This document shows positions 1-4,547 of a stretch of 5,484 nt of DNA, piece by piece. Below the pieces are notes generated by a model. The model had not been told where the DNA came from and searched no databases. It was given only the letters and a program-made list of their open reading frames with translations. Made by a program: the position numbers and the translations under genes. Source of the stretch: Alphaproteobacteria bacterium (GTDB lineage: Bacteria; Pseudomonadota; Alphaproteobacteria; UBA2136; JALTLI01); assembly GCA_027005635.1 (NCBI GenBank), contig JALTLI010000079.1:1-5484 (forward strand), read 5' to 3'. Positions within the stretch are counted from its first letter, which is position 1, and each line of letters starts with the position of its first letter.

Positions 1-280
1 AAGTTAAACACGGCATATCTACAGGTATAAATAAAACTTCTTCATCGTAAGAAATTTCACTTAATACAGCATGAATACCACCTATAGGGCCAATATTATT
101 TTTAACATCATTTATACATTCGTAGCCTGCAAAATCACCACTCACGTATATTTTACTACAGTTTAATTTGTTTAGTAAATCTAACATATAATCTAATAAA
201 TTCATACCATTAAAAGGTAACATTGCTTTGTTCTGCCCCATACGGGAAGATAATCCACCAGCTAAAACAACACCTATCAT
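1..280 (-). CDS. mobA: Molybdenum cofactor guanylyltransferase MobA, N-terminal part (cut by window edge)
   Basis: MobA transfers GMP from GTP to molybdopterin-bound Mo to make the guanine dinucleotide form used by DMSO reductase-family enzymes such as nitrate reductases and formate dehydrogenases. It acts in the cytoplasm. The 93 visible codons begin MIGVVLAGGLSSRMG and continue QNKAML. This is the nucleotide-binding signature LAGG-x3-RMG-x2-K of the MobA/NTP-transferase fold (residues 5-18). GPIGGIHA at 64-71 is the family's second guanine/ribose-binding loop, and PVDMPCL at 86-92 contains the metal-binding Asp (D88). The reading frame is open to the edge; the protein is about 190-200 aa in relatives, so roughly half is missing only because the window ends. 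The ATG directly follows the moaE stop (TAAATG) with only a weak AGGGA upstream, so translation probably depends on moaE. MocA (CTP-using) is the main alternative, but the operon and the GPIGGI loop fit MobA. Confidence 0.93.
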   Translation of the reverse strand, partial: MIGVVLAGGLSSRMGQNKAMLPFNGMNLLDYMLDLLNKLNCSKIYVSGDFAGYECINDVKNNIGPIGGIHAVLSEISYDEEVLFIPVDMPCLT

Positions 281-736
281 TTAAGCTGTTTCCCTATGAT
301 TATGCTGACAAAGAGCATGCCCTTGCACCCATTCAGTTTCACCATCTTCATAGTATTCTTTTTTCCAAATTGGTGCGCGCATTTTTATTTCTTCTATAAT
401 ATACCTACATGCATCGTAAGATTCCGCTCTATGTGGAGTTGAAACACCAATTCCAATACTAAGTTCACCAATTTTAACTGTATTATATGCATGAATAACT
501 GCTACATCGGCATTTTCACCAACTTGCTTTATTGATTCCTCACAAATTTCAGTTATAACTTTTTTAGCAAGTGGCGCAAATAAATCATAATCAATTTTAG
601 TAACATTTCTGCCTAAATTAACAGTACGAACAGCGCCAAAAAACATATTTTGCGCACCATGAGCATTATTTGTAAGATTTCTGGTAATGCTAGAATGTTC
701 AACAGGTCCATTACTAAATTCAACGTATATACTCAT
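281..736 (-). CDS. moaE: Molybdopterin synthase catalytic subunit MoaE
   Basis: MoaE is the large subunit of molybdopterin synthase. It takes two sulfurs from thiocarboxylated MoaD and inserts them into cyclic pyranopterin monophosphate. The 151-aa product (E. coli 150) shows FFGAVRTVNLG at 32-42 (E. coli FTGKVRNHNLG), the histidine-arginine pair H102-R103 in STPHRAES, and IKMRAPIWKKE at 117-127. In the last motif K118 and K125 correspond to the E. coli catalytic lysines K119 and K126, so the enzyme looks functional. Three starts are possible: TTG at 754, ATG at 742 overlapping the moaD stop (TAATG), and ATG at 736. I chose 736 because GGAGG at 746-750 lies 9 nt upstream, against 3 nt for 742; it gives an N-terminus MSIYVEFSNG. 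The gene lies 5 nt after moaD, as expected for the two-subunit enzyme. The C-terminal tail is rich in His and Cys (H140, C143, H145, H147), which E. coli MoaE lacks. Confidence 0.95.
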   Translation of the reverse strand: MSIYVEFSNGPVEHSSITRNLTNNAHGAQNMFFGAVRTVNLGRNVTKIDYDLFAPLAKKVITEICEESIKQVGENADVAVIHAYNTVKIGELSIGIGVSTPHRAESYDACRYIIEEIKMRAPIWKKEYYEDGETEWVQGHALCQHNHRETA

Positions 737-741
737 AAGCA

Positions 742-1005
742 TTAACCTCCACAAACTGGTGGTAAAATTGCAAGTGTTTCACCAACAGGAATTTTATCAT
801 CTAAGTTTAAAACTGCATTATCTGTTGCTAGCATAGATTCTTCTATAATTTTACTATCAAAATTTTGAGCATTTTTAATAAAATAATTTTCTAAACTTTT
901 ACGAACCTCTCTTGCCGTTGTTGTTTCTTCTATTTCTAGGCTTACACTTTCATCTGATATATAATTCCTAAATGCTCCAAATAAACGGATTGTTACTTTA
1001 GCCAT
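742..1005 (-). CDS. moaD: Molybdopterin synthase sulfur carrier subunit MoaD
   Basis: MoaD is the ubiquitin-fold small subunit of molybdopterin synthase. MoeB adenylates its C-terminal glycine, which is then converted to the thiocarboxylate that feeds sulfur to MoaE. The 87-aa product has the family length (about 80-90). It starts with the beta strand KVTIRLFGAFRN and ends LPPVCGG, the obligatory exposed Gly-Gly tail (86-87), preceded by the typical VGETLAILPPV segment. The ATG at 1005 has AGGAGA 6 nt upstream and overlaps the moeA 3' end by 8 nt (ATGGCTAA, where TAA ends moeA). The last two codons, GGA GGT, also form the Shine-Dalgarno sequence of moaE. No moeB is visible, so the activating enzyme must be encoded elsewhere. 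ThiS is the look-alike family, but the adjacent moaE makes MoaD secure. Confidence 0.95.
   Translation of the reverse strand: MAKVTIRLFGAFRNYISDESVSLEIEETTTAREVRKSLENYFIKNAQNFDSKIIEESMLATDNAVLNLDDKIPVGETLAILPPVCGG
746..750 (-). promoter_or_regulatory. Ribosome binding site of moaE, made from the Gly-Gly codons of moaD
   Basis: GGAGG (followed by T) is encoded by the terminal GGA GGT codons of moaD just before its TAA. It is 9 nt from the ATG at 736 and 3 nt from the ATG at 742, and so favours the 736 start. Confidence 0.7.
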
Positions 1006-2296
1006 TAAAATTCTCCTGATTTAATTTCCATTCGGTAGGTGATATTGAATAAACCTCTACCATTTCACCTGCTTTTAATTTAGTTACTTGTTTAGGCACA
1101 ACTACCCAAGCATTTGCAGTTAAAAATGCTTTTACCATAAATGATTGCTGACCTTTTAAAGCCTTAGCCATTACTTCTCCTTTTGCAGAAATAGCAACTT
1201 TTGATTTTAAGAAAAACTGAAACCCTGCCTTACTTGATACATCTTCAATTAATTTTGCCATTAACGGTTTTTCTGGTTTTTTACCAACCATTTTACAAAT
1301 AGCAGTTTCCACAAAAAAACGTGATGCAACAACACTTGCAGCAGGATTACCAGGGGTGCCAAAAAATAATGTACCATCAGGAAGTTTTGCAAATAAATTT
1401 GGTTTTCCGGGGCGAATTGCTACTTTATGAAATAAAATTTCTGCTCCCATATCTTCTAATGATTTACGGATAAAATCATATCTCCCCATAGAAACAGCAC
1501 CAGTTGAAATAATAATTTTTACGCCATCTTCTTGCATTTTTTTTATTACTTTTGGGAAGTCTTTTGGCTTATCAGCAATTGTTCCATAAAATTTAACATC
1601 TGTATAAGGTCTAGTAAAAAAGCTGACTAAATATGGTGCTGTAGAATTATAAATTTGCCCCAATGGAGCATCAACAGTTAAATCTTCAATAATTTCCGCA
1701 CCAGTAGAAAGTGTTGCTATTTTAAGTTTTTTATAAACTTCAACATGGCTAATACCTAACGTTGCCAAGGTTAAAATATGCTTAGTTTCTAAATGAGTAC
1801 CTTTTTTAACAACTTCATCACCAACTTTAAAATCTTCGCCAGCTTTACGAATATGGTTGTTTAATGTTGCAGGCGTAGTAAATGTAATTTCATTATTCTT
1901 TTCGGTAATAAGTTCCACTGGCACTACTGCGTTACAACCAGCAGGTATTGGTGCGCCTGTCATAATTTCTCTGCAACAGCCAAGTGGAGTTTTTTCAGTT
2001 ATTGGAATATCTCCTGCTGCTATTTTGCTAATACATTTTAGCTTTACAGGGTTATTTAATGTTGCCGTTTCTAAATCTTCCATATTTACAATAAAACCAT
2101 CCATAGCAGAATTATCAAATGGTTGAATAGCAATTGGACTAGTTAAATCTTCACCACAAATACGCCCAGCTATTTCTTGTGTAGGAATTTTTTCTGTAGT
2201 TAATAAATTACTGTTGTTTCTAATTACTGTTAGTGCATCTTCAAATTCTATCAATCCATCACTTGAAGAACAGCAATTCATGGCTAAATTATGCAT
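998..2296 (-). CDS. moeA: Molybdopterin molybdenumtransferase MoeA
   Basis: MoeA inserts molybdate into adenylylated molybdopterin, releasing AMP and yielding Mo-molybdopterin. The 432-aa product spans all domains of the family (E. coli 411 aa). Numbered from the ATG at 2296, the signatures are PFDNSAMDGF (59-68; D66 matches E. coli D59), REIMTGAPIPAG (109-120), RKAGED (D155, as E. coli D142), LSTGAE (E201, as E188), GQIYNS (213-218), D242 (as D228), STGAVSMGRYDF (264-275; D274 as D259), AIRPGKPNLF and GTPGNPAAS. The acidic active-site residues all seem kept; the E. coli SGGVS loop reads TGAVS and the STGDE aspartate is Ala, which I take as family variation. The N-terminus carries a Cys-Cys pair (MNCCSSS). 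Starts at 2302, 2296 and 2281 share the frame. AAGGA at 2306-2310 is 3, 9 and 24 nt upstream respectively, favouring 2296, which overlaps the moaC-mog 3' end by 8 nt. Confidence 0.95.
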   Translation of the reverse strand: MHNLAMNCCSSSDGLIEFEDALTVIRNNSNLLTTEKIPTQEIAGRICGEDLTSPIAIQPFDNSAMDGFIVNMEDLETATLNNPVKLKCISKIAAGDIPITEKTPLGCCREIMTGAPIPAGCNAVVPVELITEKNNEITFTTPATLNNHIRKAGEDFKVGDEVVKKGTHLETKHILTLATLGISHVEVYKKLKIATLSTGAEIIEDLTVDAPLGQIYNSTAPYLVSFFTRPYTDVKFYGTIADKPKDFPKVIKKMQEDGVKIIISTGAVSMGRYDFIRKSLEDMGAEILFHKVAIRPGKPNLFAKLPDGTLFFGTPGNPAASVVASRFFVETAICKMVGKKPEKPLMAKLIEDVSSKAGFQFFLKSKVAISAKGEVMAKALKGQQSFMVKAFLTANAWVVVPKQVTKLKAGEMVEVYSISPTEWKLNQENFNG

Positions 2297-3314
2297 GATC
2301 ATCTATCCTTTTTAAGGTTTTAATTGTATGAGGCAAAATTTCACTTAAGGCGGTTAATCCTTCCTTAACAGCTTTAGGGGTTCCGGGTAATGCAATAACA
2401 AGAGTACTTCCTAAAGTTCCTGCAATACTACGGCTTATCCATGAAAATTTAGTAAATTGAGCACCATCTCTACGCAATAATTCTCCAAACCCAGGAATTA
2501 ATTTATCGCAGACCATTTGTAATGCTTCTGGTGTTGTATCACGCTCTGCTATGCCTGTTCCACCTGTTGTTACTATTAAATCTATATTAGATAATGTTGC
2601 TAGTTGTTTTATTTTTTTAGCTAATTGTTCTTTTTCATCTGGCATTATAATCGTTTCCACCATTTCAGCACCTAATGCTGTTAAATTATCTACACCTACT
2701 CCTCCAGAAATATCTGCGTATTCACCGCTGCTAGCTCTATCACTTAAAGTAATCATGGCTGTTTTTATACCTTGGAGTGGTAATTCTTGTTTATTTTGCC
2801 AGCATTTATCAGCTTTTGGATGTACCCAGTAACCTTTTTTGCCACCTTCTTTAACATTAAGCTGAATTCCAGAAATAGTTAAAGCAGCATCAACACCTTT
2901 TATTAAATCATATAAACCTAGTAATGCCCCGTTAACCCCTGCTAATGCTTCCATTTCAACACCTGTTCTGGCAAATGCAGAAACAGCACAATGGGCAGTT
3001 ACACTATAATTATCATCATTTAAATCTAGTGATACAGCTACTTTATCTAATGGCAATGGGTGGCAAAGAGGTATTATTTCAGCAGTTTTTTTAGCAGCAG
3101 TTACCCCAGCAATTTCAGATAAAGCTAAAGCATCACCTTTTGGTAAAGTTTTTTCTATTAAACGTTTGTAAGCTTCCTTACCCATGGTAATTGTACCTTG
3201 GGCGCAGGCACGTCTTCTGGTTTCTGGCTTGTTACCAACATCTACCATTTCAAAAGCGTTTGGTTTTTTTATATTAAATACATCTTTTTCATTATTTCTG
3301 CATGGATTATTCAT
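2289..3314 (-). CDS. moaCB: Bifunctional cyclic pyranopterin monophosphate synthase (MoaC) / MogA-MoaB-type molybdopterin adenylyltransferase fusion
   Basis: One 341-aa reading frame joins two normally separate enzymes. Residues about 12-166 are MoaC, which turns the MoaA product (3',8-cyclo-dihydro-GTP) into cyclic pyranopterin monophosphate. The signatures are MVDVGNKPETRR (23-34), PKGDALALSEIAGV (58-71), IPLCHPLPL (81-89, with H85), TGVEMEAL (117-124) and YDLIKGVD, where D136 and K139 match E. coli catalytic D128 and K131. A short polar linker follows (about 167-182). Residues about 183-341 are a MogA/MoaB domain, with TLSDRASSGEY (189-199), VTTGGTGIAERDTTPEA (248-264), PGFGELLR and ALPGTPKAVKEGL. 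The SDRASSGEY loop is closer to E. coli Mog (SDRASSGVY) than to MoaB, suggesting genuine AMP transfer to molybdopterin. MoaC/MoaB fusions are annotated in several phyla. The ATG at 3314 has a strong AGGAGG 5 nt upstream, inside the moaA 3' end. No frameshift or internal stop is seen at the junction. Confidence 0.95.
   Translation of the reverse strand: MNNPCRNNEKDVFNIKKPNAFEMVDVGNKPETRRRACAQGTITMGKEAYKRLIEKTLPKGDALALSEIAGVTAAKKTAEIIPLCHPLPLDKVAVSLDLNDDNYSVTAHCAVSAFARTGVEMEALAGVNGALLGLYDLIKGVDAALTISGIQLNVKEGGKKGYWVHPKADKCWQNKQELPLQGIKTAMITLSDRASSGEYADISGGVGVDNLTALGAEMVETIIMPDEKEQLAKKIKQLATLSNIDLIVTTGGTGIAERDTTPEALQMVCDKLIPGFGELLRRDGAQFTKFSWISRSIAGTLGSTLVIALPGTPKAVKEGLTALSEILPHTIKTLKRIDDHA
2306..2310 (-). 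promoter_or_regulatory. Ribosome binding site of moeA, inside the moaC-mog fusion
   Basis: AAGGA lies in the Lys-Arg-Ile codons near the end of the upstream gene. Its distance to the ATG at 2296 (9 nt) is normal, while the ATG at 2302 is only 3 nt away, so it favours the shorter protein. Confidence 0.6.
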
Positions 3315-3315
3315 T

Positions 3316-4302
3316 TTATCCTCCTATAGATGCTAAATTATTTGTTATACCAAAATTATTATTATGTAAAAAATGATGAGACTTTTTATAGTTCAATAAA
3401 TTTTGGATAGTATTTTGTAATTCCTGAATTTGGTTATCATGTTGTAAAAGTGGACGCAAATCATACCTACCATCACCAAACAAACAAAGCTGCAATTCAC
3501 CATGAGATGTTACCCTTAACCTATTGCAACTTTTACAAAAATCTTTGGAATATGGTGCTATGAAGCCAATTCTTCCTTTATATTCAGGATGAACATATTC
3601 TGTTGCTGGCCCTGCTTCTTTGCTTCTTAATTTTTGCACCCAACCATTTGATAATAATTTCCCGATTAAAATTTCTGTAGAAATATGATGTTTATCAAAA
3701 AAATCAATATTATCACCTGTACGCATAAGTTCAATAAATCTAACAGAAACCTGTTTCATTTTACTAAGAAGCATAAATTGTTCAAATTCAATATCATTAA
3801 AATCTTTCATTAAAACAACATTAATTTTTACACTCTCAAACCCAATTTCTAGGCATTTATCTATACCTTTAATAACTTCATCAAACCTATTATGTTTAGT
3901 TATTTGTTTAAATTTTTCAGGTGAAAGACTATCTACACTAACATTAATTGCACGAATACCAGAATTATATAGCTGTTGAGCTTTAGTATTAAGTTTGTAG
4001 CCATTTGTAGTAATTGCAAGCTTGTTAATGCCATCAATATTAGCAACAGCATTTGCTATTTCCATTAGATCTTTACGAACAGTTGGTTCTCCGCCTGTTA
4101 AGCGAACCTTATGGGTTCCCATACCAGCAAAAGCTGTAACTAAACGCCGTATTTCATCAACACAAAGTTCTGATTTTTCTAGCCCAGTTTTTTGATAACC
4201 ATCAGGCAAGCAATAAGTACAACTAAAATTGCACACATTAGTAACAGATAACCGTAAATATGGGAAACTACGCCCATCTTGGTCTTGTAAATTCATTTTC
4301 AA
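3316..4302 (-). CDS. moaA: GTP 3',8-cyclase MoaA (radical SAM)
   Basis: MoaA opens Moco synthesis: it uses S-adenosylmethionine and two [4Fe-4S] clusters to convert GTP to 3',8-cyclo-dihydro-GTP, the MoaC substrate. The 328-aa product matches the family length (E. coli 329). Numbered from the TTG, the radical SAM cluster is C24-x3-C28-x2-C31 in TNVCNFSCTYCLPDGY. VRLTGGEPTVR (67-76) is the SAM-binding GGEP motif. The second cluster that binds GTP is C256-x2-C259-x13-C273 in FCKSCNRLRV. The chain ends in the functional Gly-Gly tail (SIGG). The start is uncertain. TTG at 4302 lies 6 nt after GGAG, while ATG at 4296 lies 12 nt after it and gives a typical-looking MNLQDQDGRSF. A third ATG at 4306 is out of frame. 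The gene directly follows the riboswitch leader and heads the operon; its stop is 1 nt before the next start. Confidence 0.96.
   Translation of the reverse strand: MKMNLQDQDGRSFPYLRLSVTNVCNFSCTYCLPDGYQKTGLEKSELCVDEIRRLVTAFAGMGTHKVRLTGGEPTVRKDLMEIANAVANIDGINKLAITTNGYKLNTKAQQLYNSGIRAINVSVDSLSPEKFKQITKHNRFDEVIKGIDKCLEIGFESVKINVVLMKDFNDIEFEQFMLLSKMKQVSVRFIELMRTGDNIDFFDKHHISTEILIGKLLSNGWVQKLRSKEAGPATEYVHPEYKGRIGFIAPYSKDFCKSCNRLRVTSHGELQLCLFGDGRYDLRPLLQHDNQIQELQNTIQNLLNYKKSHHFLHNNNFGITNNLASIGG
3320..3325 (-). promoter_or_regulatory. Ribosome binding site of the moaC-mog fusion, inside moaA
   Basis: AGGAGG ends 5 nt before the ATG at 3314. It is formed by the last codons of moaA, GGA GGA, which encode the Gly-Gly tail. 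It is among the strongest Shine-Dalgarno matches in the operon and fixes the start of the fusion protein. Confidence 0.85.
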
Positions 4303-4307
4303 ACATG

Positions 4308-4412
4308 ACTCCTTTCCAAATTCGGGAGGCTAAAATGTTTCCATAATTAACCCGGAAGATATTATTATCTTCGGCTGAACCAATATGCCTTGCGGTTTAA
4401 CTGAGCCAGCTT
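4308..4412 (-). promoter_or_regulatory. Moco riboswitch (molybdenum cofactor-sensing RNA) in the moaA leader
   Basis: The 3' part of this leader reads GCCUCCCGAAUUUGGAAAGG, nearly identical to the 3' end of the E. coli moaA Moco RNA (GCCUCCCGUAUCUGGAAAGG, from memory). It sits in the same place, directly before moaA. Upstream the RNA can form an outer stem GGCU (4404-4407) with AGCC (4373-4376) around either AACC/GGUU or a CC-GCAA-GG tetraloop hairpin. Next come a perfect 7-bp hairpin GAAGAUA/UAUCUUC with an AUAA loop (4355-4372), then CGGG (4351-4354) pairing CCCG (4323-4326) around a GGAAAC loop region. CUCC (4325-4328) can instead pair with the GGAG of the Shine-Dalgarno (4309-4312), sharing two bases with the CCCG arm. 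I therefore infer translational control by sequestering the ribosome site, as known for E. coli. No terminator hairpin with a U-run is seen. The family includes both Moco and tungsten-cofactor sensors, which I cannot tell apart here. Confidence 0.88.
4309..4317 (-). promoter_or_regulatory. Ribosome binding site of moaA within the riboswitch
   Basis: GGAAAGGAG is the conserved riboswitch tail and the Shine-Dalgarno of moaA. Measured from GGAG, it is 2 nt from an out-of-frame ATG (4306), 6 nt from the in-frame TTG (4302) and 12 nt from the in-frame ATG (4296). It therefore does not settle the start cleanly. Confidence 0.8.
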
Positions 4413-4425
4413 CAAAGTCTCAATA

Positions 4426-4431
4426 ATTGTA
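4426..4431 (-). promoter_or_regulatory. -10 element of the moa operon promoter
   Basis: TACAAT matches the sigma-70 -10 consensus at five of six positions and places transcription start near 4419, a few bases before the riboswitch. The region 17 bp upstream (AATACG) is a poor -35, as expected for a promoter that needs an activator. The FNR palindrome then centres at -41.5. A competing TATAGT at 4440-4445 would put the FNR box at about -27.5 and is less likely. Confidence 0.6.
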
Positions 4432-4453
4432 AGGTAAAAACTATACTACGTAT

Positions 4454-4467
4454 TTGATATGTATCAA
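4454..4467. promoter_or_regulatory. FNR/ANR-type operator TTGAT-ATGT-ATCAA
   Basis: This is an exact match to the FNR/ANR/DNR consensus TTGAT-N4-ATCAA, and the dyad extends to 9-bp arms (TATTTGATA and TATCAAATA, 4451-4470) around TG. The centre, between 4460 and 4461, is -41.5 from the start predicted by the TACAAT of the moa promoter, the geometry of class II FNR activation. FNR control of moa is established in E. coli. Relative to the TATAAT on the other strand it lies at about -20.5, inside the promoter, and would repress. Which family member binds (FNR, ANR, DNR) cannot be told from the site. Confidence 0.82.
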
Positions 4468-4468
4468 A

Positions 4469-4474
4469 TATAAT
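4469..4474 (+). promoter_or_regulatory. Candidate -10 element for icd
   Basis: TATAAT is a perfect -10 hexamer that begins 1 bp after the core FNR box and would start transcription near 4481, leaving an untranslated leader of about 67 nt before icd. No good -35 lies 16-18 bp upstream. In sequence this AT-rich, a TATAAT can arise by chance, so the assignment is tentative. TATAAA at 4511-4516 is an alternative, also without a clear -35. Confidence 0.4.
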
Positions 4475-4487
4475 TAATAAATATTTA

Positions 4488-4502
4488 ATGATTTGAAATC
4501 AT
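4488..4502. repeat. 15-bp palindrome between the icd promoter and start codon
   Basis: ATGATTT-G-AAATCAT is a perfect inverted repeat with 7-bp arms and a single central base. It does not fit the FNR consensus. It could be an operator for another regulator of icd, or chance in AT-rich DNA. I do not recognise it. Confidence 0.4.
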
Positions 4503-4547
4503 ATATCTGTTATAAATGACTTGATATTAATTATAAAGGTTATTTTA

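Noticed and set aside
1..280. Truncated mobA as a pseudogene
   Set aside because: The frame is intact to the window edge with all expected N-terminal motifs; the truncation is caused by the window.
1857..2126. 89-codon plus-strand open frame opposite moeA
   Set aside because: It is antisense to strongly conserved moeA motifs, has no ribosome site of note and gives a low-complexity hydrophobic product typical of a shadow frame.
2551..2832. 93-codon plus-strand open frame opposite the moaC-mog fusion
   Set aside because: It mirrors the conserved Mog domain codons; the product resembles no family and has no promoter or ribosome site.
4355..4372. Perfect hairpin GAAGATA-ATAA-TATCTTC considered as a transcription terminator
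   Set aside because: No run of U follows it in either direction, and it sits inside the riboswitch fold, so it is more likely a structural helix of that RNA.
4440..4445. TATAGT as the moa -10 element
   Set aside because: It matches consensus as well as TACAAT, but would place the FNR box at about -27.5, where FNR could not activate in the usual way. It remains possible as a second promoter.
4521..4534. Second FNR-like site TTGAT-ATTA-ATTAT before icd
   Set aside because: The right half matches only three of five bases and overlaps the ribosome-site region; probably chance in AT-rich sequence.
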